A DNA stretch of 64,000 bases from an uncultured Acetatifactor sp. (GTDB lineage: Bacteria; Bacillota; Clostridia; Lachnospirales; Lachnospiraceae): assembly GCA_910578185.1 (NCBI GenBank), contig CAJTPN010000011.1, positions 1-64,000 on the forward strand, written 5' to 3'. The translations under genes were made by a program, and so were the position numbers. The notes beneath the pieces are model-generated. The model saw nothing but the letters and a program-made list of their open reading frames with translations. It did not search any database and had not been told where the DNA came from. Below are positions 40,627 through 50,391 of this stretch, piece after piece (within the stretch, counting starts at the first letter, position 1; the number at the start of each line of letters is the position of its first letter).

Positions 40627-41985
40627 CTAACTCAAACTCTTTTTTGCCTCTTCCAAAAGTCGTTCCCTTGTATTACATTCCGGATATTCCAAAACCAATT
40701 CCAAAAGCTGTTTCAGGGTATTTCCCAGTTCCTTTCCCGGCCGCCAGCCCTCTGCAATCAGATCTGCGCCTGTGACAGCCAGATCCTTCAAGGCAACGCA
40801 CTGCCCACGGGCCATAACTTCTTCATAGAGCCGACTCCATTCCTCTACCTTATCAAGCTTTTCCTGTCTTTGATATTCGCTCTGAGCCAGGATATCCGCC
40901 CGTTTCACGGCAAATAACGCCGGGAAGGCATCCTCTCCGATCTTATTGGCGGCTCTTCGCACCATTTTCATATCCAGCTCCTGACTGTTGCCATAATCGT
41001 GATACCTTACCAGCTTACAAACCATATCCATGGTATCATTGTCAAACTTAAGCCTTCTTAAAATCTTTTCCGCCATCTGGGCCCCAAGCGATGCATGGTC
41101 AAAGAAATGCGTGACGCCCTCCCCGTCCACTGTCAATGCATCCGGTTTCCCCAAGTCATGAAGCAGCATCGTGAGCCGCAGCACTTTATCCGCTTCCACA
41201 TGGCAAAGGGAATGCAGGATATGCTCTCCAACCGTAAAGCAATGATGGGGGTGTCTTTGCTCCGTTTCCATTGCCCTGTCAAATTCGGGCAAAAATACCT
41301 TGGTGACACCGCAGGCATAAGCCACTCGCAGATAATCGGGATGGGGCGACAGCAAAAGCTTAACCAGCTCCGCCTGAATTCGTTCCGCGCTGATTTTGCA
41401 AAGAGAAGGCGCCAAGTGCCTGATAGCCTCAAGCGTATGGGCTTCTATTTCATATCCCAGCTGCGCAGAGAAACGAATGGCCCGCAATATCCGCAGGGCA
41501 TCTTCCCCGAAACGTGCCTCCGGTTCCCCCACACAACGCACCACACCTGCCTCCATGTCGTCCATGCCGCCAAACATATCCACAAGTCCCGTCCTGTCAT
41601 TATACGCAAGGGCATTGATGGTCAGATCCCGCCGCTTCAAATCCTCTTCCAGATTTGGCGTGAACGTAACCTTCTTGGGGTGCCTGCCGTCCTCATATTC
41701 CCCGTCCACTCGGTAGGTAGTCACCTCATACCCTTCCCTGTCCAGCATCACCGTAACCGTACCGTGCTGCAGCCCGGTATCAATGGTTCTCTGAAACAGC
41801 GCCTTCACCTGCTCCGGCTTTGCCGATGTGGTAATATCCCAGTCCACAGGCTCCCTGCCCAGAACGGAATCCCGCACACATCCCCCCACCACATAGGCTT
41901 CAAAACCTGCATCCGTAATGGTGTCTACTATATATTTTGCTTTTTTAGGCATTTTTATCCTGATATCACGTTTCACAGGTTCCAT
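40627..41985 (-). CDS. cca: CCA tRNA nucleotidyltransferase (class II)
   Basis: A 452-residue enzyme that adds or repairs the CCA end of tRNAs; most tRNA genes in the window lack CCA, so it is needed. The class II nucleotidyltransferase head has AYVVGGCVRDSVLGREPVDW with the catalytic DxD. The RNA-binding helix and HD domain follow, with LLHDLGKPDALTVDGEG (His-Asp) near 258 and VRYHDYGN near 330. The HD domain means added phosphohydrolase activity is possible. RBS is weak. The gene follows the coat kinase without a clear hairpin. Confidence 0.93.
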   Translation of the reverse strand: MEPVKRDIRIKMPKKAKYIVDTITDAGFEAYVVGGCVRDSVLGREPVDWDITTSAKPEQVKALFQRTIDTGLQHGTVTVMLDREGYEVTTYRVDGEYEDGRHPKKVTFTPNLEEDLKRRDLTINALAYNDRTGLVDMFGGMDDMEAGVVRCVGEPEARFGEDALRILRAIRFSAQLGYEIEAHTLEAIRHLAPSLCKISAERIQAELVKLLLSPHPDYLRVAYACGVTKVFLPEFDRAMETEQRHPHHCFTVGEHILHSLCHVEADKVLRLTMLLHDLGKPDALTVDGEGVTHFFDHASLGAQMAEKILRRLKFDNDTMDMVCKLVRYHDYGNSQELDMKMVRRAANKIGEDAFPALFAVKRADILAQSEYQRQEKLDKVEEWSRLYEEVMARGQCVALKDLAVTGADLIAEGWRPGKELGNTLKQLLELVLEYPECNTRERLLEEAKKSLS

Positions 41986-42048
41986 CTCCCAAATATACTT
42001 TTAGTCGTTACATCTTTTCATTTACATAATTCACAAATTCGAACCGCT

Positions 42049-42855
42049 CTAAAGTATAAACTTGTGAATGACTTCCACCAGGCCGTCCTCATCATTGCCC
42101 AGGGTCACATAATCCGCTGCCTCCTTCACCTCCGGCTGCGCATTCCCCATGGCCACGCCCACACCGGCATATTTTATCATGGAAATATCGTTATAGCCGT
42201 CGCCGCAGCACACCACATCTTCCCTTTCCACACCGATAATCCCCGCCAGCCTTTCCAGAGCTTCTCCTTTATCCACATACCTGGGCACCACTTCAATATA
42301 ATAAGGCTCAGAGCGATAAATGCCCACAACATTGCCAAACCGTTCCTGCAACATGCCCTCCAGCACCACCGCCCGTTCCGGTTCCGCAGTCATCAGGCAC
42401 TTATACACATCAAAATCCACATAATCCACAAAATTATCCACCGTTATCACAGGAAAGCCATTCATTCCCGCCTCCATGGATATATATGCATCCGGGCAAA
42501 AGGCGGAGACTGCCTCCGTTTCGGAATGCGTGGCAAGCCCACATCCATTTTTTCTTGCAAAATCATATAGATCCGGCAGTAATTCCACCGGCAAAAGTCT
42601 CTGAAAGAGAATCTTTCCGGTTCTGCACTCCGTGATACATGCGCCGTTAAAGGAAAGCAGATAACCACCATATCGATCCAGTTCCAGCTCCCTTTCGTAT
42701 GGCCGTAACCCCGGCGTGGGACGCCCGGATGACAAAATCACCCTGTGCCCCTCTTCCATAATCTTCCGAAGCGCCGCCCTCGTAGCAGGAGTAATCTCTT
42801 TACGGGAATTCAAAAGTGTGCCGTCCATATCCAACGCCAATATTTTCTTCTTCAT
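42049..42855 (-). CDS. Cof-type HAD-IIB phosphatase
   Basis: A 268-residue Cof subfamily HAD phosphatase. DMDGTLLNSRKEITPATRAA carries the nucleophile DxD, SSGRPTPGLRPY the second motif, and VVCCGDGYNDISMIKYAGVG the metal-binding Asp pair, with the C2 cap between (about 85-190). The substrate cannot be read from sequence; relatives hydrolyse sugar phosphates, FMN and pyridoxal phosphate. It lies upstream of cca on the same strand. Confidence 0.92.
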   Translation of the reverse strand: MKKKILALDMDGTLLNSRKEITPATRAALRKIMEEGHRVILSSGRPTPGLRPYERELELDRYGGYLLSFNGACITECRTGKILFQRLLPVELLPDLYDFARKNGCGLATHSETEAVSAFCPDAYISMEAGMNGFPVITVDNFVDYVDFDVYKCLMTAEPERAVVLEGMLQERFGNVVGIYRSEPYYIEVVPRYVDKGEALERLAGIIGVEREDVVCCGDGYNDISMIKYAGVGVAMGNAQPEVKEAADYVTLGNDEDGLVEVIHKFIL

Positions 42856-43184
42856 GAAACCTTCTTCTCCAAGTCAAAATTTCCGTGCGCTGCCCTCTAA
42901 GTCCAACTCGCCCCACAGCCCTCCCTGATTCTCTAAAAGTGCATTCCCTCCATCAGCACGCCCAGGAATAGGAGACACATTTCAGGAAAAACCGTTTTCA
43001 GACACGCCTTAATGTAATTGCCAGAAACCAAACCTTCAGAAAATGGCGGTGAGAATACCCACCGCCATCCATTGCGCACATATGATTAAATGCATTTGTT
43101 CGTTGCCGGTCAAGCGTTATCAACACTTAGGAAACCTTAAAGCATTTGTCAAATACCTGCTTCCCGGCCCATTGTCTGTGAGAA
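42856..43184. other. Intergenic stretch between foldase and HAD genes
   Basis: I see no gene. It holds a hairpin at 43043-43068 (next entry) and otherwise nothing I can support. Confidence 0.6.
43043..43068 (-). terminator. Terminator of the foldase gene
   Basis: ATGGCGGT (43043-43050) pairs with ACCGCCAT (43061-43068); four T follow on the minus strand. It lies 117 bases after the stop of the foldase gene. Confidence 0.65.
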
Positions 43185-44834
43185 TTATCCCACCGGTTCC
43201 GGAGTGGGCTCAGCCTCTCCTTCGGGTACGGGAGTCCCCTCTCCTTCAGGTGCAGGAGAAGCCTCATCCCCGGAATTGTCCTCTTCCTCCACCTTCAAAA
43301 ATGCCAGATTGCCCTTGGGATCATCCACTTTCACACCGGCGATCACTTCCTCCAGATAGTTCATTACCCTTTCTTCCAACAAAGTCCCTCGAATGCTTAA
43401 AATCCATTCTGCCTCATTGGGCGCCACATAGTAAAGTACATAGGTATAACCTTCCTCTTCCGGTGTAATCACTGCCGTGTCTCCGGCCACCCTGGCACTG
43501 TCAGTCACCCATTCCCGAACTTTCTCGGAAAGCTCCGAAGGAGCTACCCCCACTGCAAGCCCTCCTTCCAGTGTCGTCACCTGAGGATCATTATACTTAT
43601 CACAAATCTCCGCAAAACTTTCTTCCGTGGCCGCACCGTTCTTCCACTCATCCAGGATCTCCTGCCCATTATCCTGTGCTGTCATCGCCACACGCACATC
43701 TGCGGTAAGCGTCTGATCCAGATAGCGATTTTCAAACTCCAACACATAATATCGATGATTGGTATTATCCTCTATCACAGTGGTATCGCCGGTCTTTCTC
43801 TCCTCTGCAAACAGCCAATCCCGCAGAAGATACGGTGTGACCGCCGCCTGACGAAGATTTGATTTCAGTTCTCCATTAACCTTAATCGCTCTGACAGCTC
43901 TGTCAGCTTCTTCCTTTGCCACTTCCATTGCAGCCGCAATCTCCGCCTCGGAGGGTTGATATACTTCCTGTTCCGCACCCTCCGTTGTCTCTCCGCCTTC
44001 ATTATTTGTTCCGCTTGCGCCGTCCCCGGTGCTGCCCTCCGCAGGCTCCACAGGATCAGCCAGCTCCGTAGGTTCTGTAGGGAGCTCTGCGTCTACTGTG
44101 TATATATAATAATCAACGGAATCATAACTTGCCTTATTGCTGTCATAATGTGCCTGAATGTCGTCCTGAGAAGGCGCCATTCTCTCCTCGATCAAAGCCA
44201 CATATGCGTTTGCGTACATTCCCTCTTCCACAAAAGGTTTGACCCTGGCCTCCGTGGCATAGGGTCCATACAGGTTTTTAATATACTCTCCCACACTGCT
44301 GCCCGATTCCTTTGCCGCCTCTTTTAGCGCTTCCATATAGTCATTGTATTCTTCGGTGGTATCATAGGTAAAACCCTCCGCCTGGGCCGCATTGACCAGC
44401 CCCTTGTTGCGGGCAATATTCTCCACCGCCGTCTGATCAAAGAAATCCTTCCAGGTCAACGTTTCAGAGTACATCTGCTTGGTCAGATCCCCTGTCAAAT
44501 CAATCCCAAAGTAATAATAAAACGTATAATAATTTTCTGCTATATAATTATTGCTCACAATATTATAGTTATAATCAAATTCAACCTTGGTAATATCCTT
44601 TCCGTCCACCCTCACATAAGAGCCGTTGACGGTGAGCCAGCTGCGAATGGGAAAAGAAGCCACCAGACATGCCAATGCCACTACCAGTCCAATCCCAACA
44701 ATCCTGCCGATCAGCTTGTCCCGTCTCTCCTTCTCTTTTTCTTCCTTTCGTTTCTGCACTTTCCGATCATACTTTGTAATTACCTTTTCCGGCTGCTGTT
44801 CGGTATTTTGTGTATCCTTGTTAGCCTTGGACAT
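43185..44834 (-). CDS. PrsA/SurA-type peptidyl-prolyl isomerase foldase
   Basis: A 549-residue membrane-anchored foldase of the SurA/PpiC type. A charged N-terminus (KVQKRKEEKEKERRDKL) leads to a membrane anchor (about 45-65, IVGIGLVVALACLVASFP). The SurA_N-like helical region follows (about 80-225). Residues about 230-275 are an acidic, Pro/Gly/Thr-rich linker. The C-terminal part contains FAEICDKYNDPQVTTLEGG near 430, in the place of the parvulin domain, but this domain is weakly conserved. It folds exported proteins on the outer membrane face. It stands alone before the PepF-like gene. Confidence 0.75.
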   Translation of the reverse strand: MSKANKDTQNTEQQPEKVITKYDRKVQKRKEEKEKERRDKLIGRIVGIGLVVALACLVASFPIRSWLTVNGSYVRVDGKDITKVEFDYNYNIVSNNYIAENYYTFYYYFGIDLTGDLTKQMYSETLTWKDFFDQTAVENIARNKGLVNAAQAEGFTYDTTEEYNDYMEALKEAAKESGSSVGEYIKNLYGPYATEARVKPFVEEGMYANAYVALIEERMAPSQDDIQAHYDSNKASYDSVDYYIYTVDAELPTEPTELADPVEPAEGSTGDGASGTNNEGGETTEGAEQEVYQPSEAEIAAAMEVAKEEADRAVRAIKVNGELKSNLRQAAVTPYLLRDWLFAEERKTGDTTVIEDNTNHRYYVLEFENRYLDQTLTADVRVAMTAQDNGQEILDEWKNGAATEESFAEICDKYNDPQVTTLEGGLAVGVAPSELSEKVREWVTDSARVAGDTAVITPEEEGYTYVLYYVAPNEAEWILSIRGTLLEERVMNYLEEVIAGVKVDDPKGNLAFLKVEEEDNSGDEASPAPEGEGTPVPEGEAEPTPEPVG

Positions 44835-44910
44835 GGCGATTCCTCCTGTTTTCCGTTCGATCCCTTCACTTTAACGCCCGGACGTTCGTTTCGGGACTGT
44901 TTCGTTTTCA

Positions 44911-44942
44911 TTCTGTCATACGCTTCGGCGCGCATGACAGAA
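44911..44942 (-). terminator. Terminator of the PepF-like gene
   Basis: TTCTGTCAT (44911-44919) and ATGACAGAA (44934-44942) form a perfect 9-bp stem with a GC-rich loop, 39 bases after the stop. Confidence 0.7.
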
Positions 44943-44980
44943 TTGGAATTATTGTACCGTATTTTCGGGAAAATGTGAAG

Positions 44981-46654
44981 CTATTTCACATAATTTTCAA
45001 GTTTTTTCACCATACCCTTCATACAGCCCTCCTCGAAAGGACTTGTCAAGCCCACTTCCCGGATCATATTTGTAAAGAAATCACTGGCGGAAAGTCTGCA
45101 CAACTTCAGATAACTCTCCCAAGCCCCCCTGAAATCCTCGTCCATCATAACCTTGTACTGCAGCGCACACGTCTGCGCCAGACAATAATCAATATAATAA
45201 AACGGACTGTTATAAATATGAGGTTGTCTCTGCCAGATAGCGCCCTTGCCAAAAAACTTATCATCACAATAATCCTGGCTGGGCCTGTACTCCCGCTCCA
45301 ACTCCAACCATGCTTCATGTCGCTGGGCCGGGGTCATTTCCGGATTCTCATATATGATTACCTGAAACTCATCCACCATACAGCCATAAGGGATGAAGGC
45401 AATGGAGTCCTCTAAGTGCATCTTGTTGTAATCTTCTGCATCATCGCCAAAAAACAGGTTCATCCAGTTCTGGGTAAAAAACTCCATGGACATGGAATGA
45501 ATCTCCGCTGTATCCATGGTGATATCGGAATGCTCCCTGATGGGATCCGTACCGGACAGATATCCCTGGAACGCATGTCCGCACTCATGGGTGATTACAT
45601 CCACATCCCCGCTGGTACCGTTAAAATTAGCAAAGACAAAAGGCGCATTATACAAAGGCATATAGGTCATATAGCCCCCCGCACGCTTATTCTTTCGCCC
45701 AAAAACGTCAAACAGCTCATTTTCCATCATAAAATCATAGAACTCCTTTGTTTCCGGCGATAGCTCCTCATACACTTTCCGGCCCGCCGCCAGAATTTCC
45801 TCCGGTGTACCCGAAGGCTGCGGATTCCCGTCCTTAAAATAAACCGAACCGTCAATATATGTCAGCTTGTCAAGCCCCAGCCTCTTTCTTCTGCCCTCAT
45901 TCAGCTTTTCCACAAACGGCACAAGATCTTCCTTCACCTGCTTCCGGAATTCCGCCAGTTCCTCCGGCCCATAGCAGTTGCGTCTCATTCTGTAATAGCC
46001 CATTTCCACATAATTTCCATAGCCCATTTTCTGCGCCTGTGCGGTACGATTTTTCACAAGCTTATCAAATATATCATCCAGCTTCTCCGCAATGGACTCA
46101 AAAAATTCACTCTGCTTTTTCCATGCCGCCTCTCTCACGCTCCTGTCCTTATGCACAAGATATGGACGCAGCAGCGAGAGATTCAGCTGCTTGCCGTCAA
46201 ATTCTATCTTAGCTCCGGCAATCAGCTTATTGTACTCCGTGGTCAAGGCATTTTCCTCCTGCATCAGCGGAATCAGCTTCTCATCCATGGACTTTCTTTT
46301 CAACTCCATATTCTTAAAGGCCACCGGACCGATTTTCTCTTCCAGATACCCACGATAGGGCGAATCAAACAGTTTCTTCTCATATTCCAACACAAGATTG
46401 CGGTAAACAGGCCTTTTTTCATTATAATACTCATGCTCTTTACCGTAAAATTCATCCACGGTATCCGCGTCAAAACGAATATGGGCAATGGTCATCTGGG
46501 TATCCACCCGGTCTGTCAGCTCATAAAATTTCTCATGCACCCTGAACTGTTCCTCACCGCTCCCGGCATTGTCAAATGCTTCCATCAATGCCCTCATATC
46601 CTTTTCCACCTGCTCAAAATCTACTCTCTGGTACGGCATGTCCTTAAACTTCAT
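44981..46654 (-). CDS. M3-family oligoendopeptidase (PepF type)
   Basis: A 557-residue zinc endopeptidase of family M3 that hydrolyses short peptides in the cytoplasm. DVITHECGHAFQGYL near 350 is the HExxH-type motif (here HECGH) and TAEIHSMSMEFFTQNW near 385 supplies the third zinc ligand Glu. Typical of the family are the helical N-terminal cap and PEMTPAQRHEAWLELEREYR. GGGAAAG upstream of the ATG is acceptable. It is not coupled to the foldase gene. Confidence 0.92.
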   Translation of the reverse strand: MKFKDMPYQRVDFEQVEKDMRALMEAFDNAGSGEEQFRVHEKFYELTDRVDTQMTIAHIRFDADTVDEFYGKEHEYYNEKRPVYRNLVLEYEKKLFDSPYRGYLEEKIGPVAFKNMELKRKSMDEKLIPLMQEENALTTEYNKLIAGAKIEFDGKQLNLSLLRPYLVHKDRSVREAAWKKQSEFFESIAEKLDDIFDKLVKNRTAQAQKMGYGNYVEMGYYRMRRNCYGPEELAEFRKQVKEDLVPFVEKLNEGRRKRLGLDKLTYIDGSVYFKDGNPQPSGTPEEILAAGRKVYEELSPETKEFYDFMMENELFDVFGRKNKRAGGYMTYMPLYNAPFVFANFNGTSGDVDVITHECGHAFQGYLSGTDPIREHSDITMDTAEIHSMSMEFFTQNWMNLFFGDDAEDYNKMHLEDSIAFIPYGCMVDEFQVIIYENPEMTPAQRHEAWLELEREYRPSQDYCDDKFFGKGAIWQRQPHIYNSPFYYIDYCLAQTCALQYKVMMDEDFRGAWESYLKLCRLSASDFFTNMIREVGLTSPFEEGCMKGMVKKLENYVK

Positions 46655-46928
46655 TTTCTTTCCCTCTTTTCCGCAGATCTGCCGCGTCCGGCCAACGCGC
46701 TCATGGCCAAACGATCTCTATGATCCACTTTTGTCATTATATAATATTTTTTCCACAGACACAAGCATTTATCTAAAGAGTACCACAATTAGACCTGCTG
46801 TCAGGCAAGCCAAAATGGGGAACAGGATATGAAGCCAAAACCACCCTGGACAGGCCTGACAACCATATTGCAAAAAATAACATACAGTGATAAAATTATG
46901 GAGAAAATATTACATTACGGAGATTACC

Positions 46929-48173
46929 ATGAAAAAGAAAATTATCAAATGGCTTCCGGCCTTTTTTACATTAGCCATATCCCTGTCCGGATGCCAAAGC
47001 AGCCATTATACCACTTCAGAAGAAAAACCCACACCGGAGTCCAATATGGTCAGCCTAACTGTCTGGGGTGCCGAAGAGGACGAAGAACTGCTTCGGCAGA
47101 TAATTGAAGAATTTGAAAATAAATATCAGGAGGAAGCAGATTTTCAGATTACATATGAACCCCAAAGTGAAGGAAACTGTACCAATGCACTGATGGGTGA
47201 TCTGGAAAACAGCGCTGATGTGTTTGCTTTTGCAGATGACCAGCTGAACACCCTGGTAGCAGCAGGTGCTCTGAATCCCGTGGAAAATGCAGATGTGCTG
47301 CGAGCATCGAATCTGCCGGAAGCGGTCTCCGCCGCCTCTGTAAACAATACCCTGTATGCCTATCCGCTGACTGCAGATAACGGATACTTCTTATATTATA
47401 ATAAGCAGTATTTTTCTGAGGAAGACATCCTGTCCTGGGATCGCATGCTGGATATTGCCGCTTCTCAGGGAAAAAAGGTTTCTATGGAATGGTCTTCCGG
47501 CTGGTATGTATACTCTCTGTTTGGCAACACCGGTCTCACGGTCGGCCTGAACGACGACGGTATTACCAACTTCTGCACCTGGAACAGCACAGAAGGCGAT
47601 ATCAAGGGAACCGATGTGGTAAAGTCCATGGAAAATATTGCAGAAAACCCGGGCTTTATCAGCACAGACGACGCTGGTTTTGTGGAAGGAATCCAGAACG
47701 GTACCATTATTGCCGGTATCAGCGGTACTTGGAACGCAGTGATCGTGGAAAATGCATGGCAAAGCAGCTTTGGTGCTTCCAAGCTGCCATCTTATACCTG
47801 TGCCGGCCGCCAGGTTCAAATGGCTTCTTTCTCCGGATATAAGCTCATCGGGGTTAATGCCTATTCCGAAAATCATGAATGGGCGGCAAAACTGGCCGAA
47901 TGGATTACCAATGAAAGAAATCAGGAGCTCCGATTCCGTCTCCGGGGGCAGGGACCATCCAATAAAAACGCTGCCGCTTCGGAGGAAGTTCAAAATTCCC
48001 CCGCCATTACAGCGCTTCTGAAGCAGTCTGAATTTTCCTGCCTGCAGCGCATCGGAGGCAATTTCTGGGATCCGGTTTCCGCTTTTACCGCGGAAATTCT
48101 GAATGGAACCCCTTCAGGTAAAAGTCGTCAGGAATTACTCGATATTATGGTTACAGGAATTACCGCTCCCTGA
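46929..48173 (+). CDS. ABC-type solute-binding lipoprotein
   Basis: About 414 residues of the family 1 extracellular solute-binding type. Signal peptide with lipobox SLSGC (cysteine at 21), then VSLTVWGAEEDEELLRQIIE, the typical start of the fold, and LYAYPLTADNGYFLYYNK near 150. The best guess is a sugar or oligosaccharide ligand. No ABC permease or ATPase lies nearby; a chemoreceptor follows 140 bases downstream on the same strand. It may therefore serve sensing more than uptake. ATG 46929 is chosen because ACGGAGA precedes it. Confidence 0.85.
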   Translation: MKKKIIKWLPAFFTLAISLSGCQSSHYTTSEEKPTPESNMVSLTVWGAEEDEELLRQIIEEFENKYQEEADFQITYEPQSEGNCTNALMGDLENSADVFAFADDQLNTLVAAGALNPVENADVLRASNLPEAVSAASVNNTLYAYPLTADNGYFLYYNKQYFSEEDILSWDRMLDIAASQGKKVSMEWSSGWYVYSLFGNTGLTVGLNDDGITNFCTWNSTEGDIKGTDVVKSMENIAENPGFISTDDAGFVEGIQNGTIIAGISGTWNAVIVENAWQSSFGASKLPSYTCAGRQVQMASFSGYKLIGVNAYSENHEWAAKLAEWITNERNQELRFRLRGQGPSNKNAAASEEVQNSPAITALLKQSEFSCLQRIGGNFWDPVSAFTAEILNGTPSGKSRQELLDIMVTGITAP

Positions 48174-48312
48174 CTTTATGAATTGATTCCCCCTGAAGTT
48201 TCTTGGTACAAAGCTCCTATGTAACGAGCTGTACCATTATGCATAATAATAAGGCAAAAAAAATTTAAAGATTTGAAGATTTCCACAGTAAACAAAAGGA
48301 GTACCCGCCATA

Positions 48313-49896
48313 ATGAAAAATATCAGTTTAAAGCATCGCCTGATTATTCCCATTGCACTTCTGGGTATTGTGGCATTGCTGTCAAATATTCTGTCCATTA
48401 TCAATATCCGTAATGTAAACGCCAGCGCTTCCAATATTGCCGACAATTATATGGACGGCAAAAGCCGGCTGGCCGAAATATACCAGTCTTCCATGAACAT
48501 TCATAAAATGGCGCTGAGTCACATTGTTGCCACGGACTATGACACTATGATCACTCTCATTCAGCAGATCAAGGATGAAGAAGCGCTTCTGGACAATATG
48601 CTCACAGATTATGAAGATTATGTAATTCCAAAGGACCGGCTGAGGTACGAATCCCTTCTGTCCCATTACGATTCCTTTAAACATGCTCTGGTTCACCTGG
48701 TTTGTGCCAGTGCAAGCCATAAAACTCAGGATGCCTATGTCCTGGCCAACGGCGATGTCGCTTCCTTTGCCGATGCAATGGAAACAGATATTGATGCCCT
48801 GAATACCTCTATCAGTGAACAGACCGCAGAGGCCAGAAGTCGCCTTTCTGTTGTGTACCTTGTATCCCTGTTCATAGGCATTATCGCTGCAGCTGCCTGT
48901 ATTCTGCTGGTATTTGCAGATCTGAAGCTGATTACCAGCAATGTTATAATTCCAATTAAAAGTATTCTAAAAACCATACAGGACAGTTCCGGACGCATTA
49001 ACAATATGACAGGTGAAGTCCTGAAGAAGACTCAGACTTCCAGAAAAAGTGCGGCTGATCTTTCCGGACTTGCAGGTCGGCTTTCGTCCACTTTCCAGGA
49101 CGTAGCCGGCAATATATCTGCTATCAACAGCAGTGCCGGCAATGTACACTTGGATGTGCAGACCATAGCCGAAGACTGCGGAGCCATCACTGACTATACT
49201 GCCCGCATGAATACACGCGCAGATGCCATGCAGCAGTCCGCTCAGAACAGCGCCAGGATTACCGGCGCCAAAACAGAAAAAATTCTGCATTCTCTCAATG
49301 ATGCCATTGAAAAAAGCAAAAGCGTATACCAGATTAAAAATCTGACCGGGGAAATTCTTGCCATCGCCCAACAGACAAGGCTGATTTCACTGAACGCTTC
49401 CGTGGAAGCCGCCAACGCAGGCGACGCCGGCAAAGGTTTTGCCATGGTTGCCAGAGAAATCCGAGAGCTTTCCAATTCCAGCCAGGAAACCGCCAATCGA
49501 ATCCAGGAAATCAATGATGTGGTTACTGACGCTGTCGATAATCTATCCGAACATGCACAACATATGATTGACTACATGAGCCAGTCCGTCCTGAAAGAAT
49601 TCCAAGATTTCGTACAGTCCGGCTGCCAGTACAAGGAAGACGCAGCTTACATCCGCCGAACTATGGATGAATTCCACGAACGGACCGAACGGCTGAAGAA
49701 TTCCATGTCCGGCATTGCAGAATCCATTGCAACCATCACAAAAGCCATTGATGAAGGCACCGGCGGAATCACAGGTATAGCCGACAACAGCAGAAGCCTT
49801 GCCGCCGACATGGAAGATATCACGCAGCGTATGGGAATTAATCAGGAAGTGGTAGCCAAACTGGAAAAAGAAACCACTTCATTTGATAACCTGTAA
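48313..49896 (+). CDS. Methyl-accepting chemotaxis protein
   Basis: A 527-residue chemoreceptor. Two membrane segments (about 8-30 and 180-205) enclose a four-helix-bundle-like sensor domain (about 35-180). After a short HAMP-like linker, the cytoplasmic domain contains the conserved hairpin tip LISLNASVEAANAGDAGKGF and the region FAMVAREIRELSNSSQETAN, the CheA/CheW contact site. Methylation sites lie in flanking helices. AAAAGGAG lies before the ATG. It directly follows an orphan binding protein, an arrangement in which the binding protein could present its ligand to the sensor. Confidence 0.93.
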   Translation: MKNISLKHRLIIPIALLGIVALLSNILSIINIRNVNASASNIADNYMDGKSRLAEIYQSSMNIHKMALSHIVATDYDTMITLIQQIKDEEALLDNMLTDYEDYVIPKDRLRYESLLSHYDSFKHALVHLVCASASHKTQDAYVLANGDVASFADAMETDIDALNTSISEQTAEARSRLSVVYLVSLFIGIIAAAACILLVFADLKLITSNVIIPIKSILKTIQDSSGRINNMTGEVLKKTQTSRKSAADLSGLAGRLSSTFQDVAGNISAINSSAGNVHLDVQTIAEDCGAITDYTARMNTRADAMQQSAQNSARITGAKTEKILHSLNDAIEKSKSVYQIKNLTGEILAIAQQTRLISLNASVEAANAGDAGKGFAMVAREIRELSNSSQETANRIQEINDVVTDAVDNLSEHAQHMIDYMSQSVLKEFQDFVQSGCQYKEDAAYIRRTMDEFHERTERLKNSMSGIAESIATITKAIDEGTGGITGIADNSRSLAADMEDITQRMGINQEVVAKLEKETTSFDNL

Positions 49897-50391
49897 CCGG
49901 CAGGTTTCCCCCCGCTTCTATGGGGAAGCCAGTTCACATCCTTCCCTTATCCTGTAAGCGTCAAGGTATTTCTTCTCCAGCACAATCCACAGTTGACGGA
50001 ACCTGGCGGCTGCCTGGTTCCGTTTCTGCGGCATATCCGCCCAAACCTTTCCTCCTTTTCTATGTCCAGAAACAACTGCAGAATGTCATAGTCCCACAAA
50101 GCGGAGTGACAGCCGCAGGATCCCTCCGCGATTTCTGACAATATATCCTCTACTTCCTCTCCCGCTTTCTGAGCCTGCGCCCCCTAAGGGCTGGATCGCA
50201 CCAATTCCGTCCGGCTCAGTGCAACCATAATGGCAGGATTCAAAGACAGCATGGTATAATAGGTTCGAAACAACCCTGGACAGGATTCATCTCCCCCTTG
50301 TGATTTTACTATGATTGTGATAAAGTATAAGAAGTATTATTATCACATAATATTGACCGAATTACTCACACCTCAAAGGAGAAAATAAACC
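49897..50391. other. Intergenic stretch after the chemoreceptor
   Basis: A hairpin (49996-50023) and a possible degenerate small gene lie here. On the minus strand a 64-codon frame (50141-49947) and, in another frame, peptide-like text with AAGGAGGAAAGG nearby look weakly coding but are interrupted relative to each other. I cannot support a gene. The AAAGGAG at 50376 belongs to the next gene. Confidence 0.45.
49996..50023 (+). terminator. Hairpin after the chemoreceptor gene
   Basis: ACGGAACC (49996-50003) and GGTTCCGT (50016-50023) form a perfect stem followed by TT. It lies about 100 bases after the chemoreceptor stop. The T-run is weak. Confidence 0.5.

Noticed and set aside
41095..42570. 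491-codon plus-strand frame opposite cca and the HAD gene
   Set aside because: It mirrors two well-supported genes on the minus strand and shows no protein pattern of its own.
49947..50141. Minus-strand 64-codon gene after the chemoreceptor
   Set aside because: Coding look switches frame inside the stretch and no family is recognisable; left as possible degenerate sequence.
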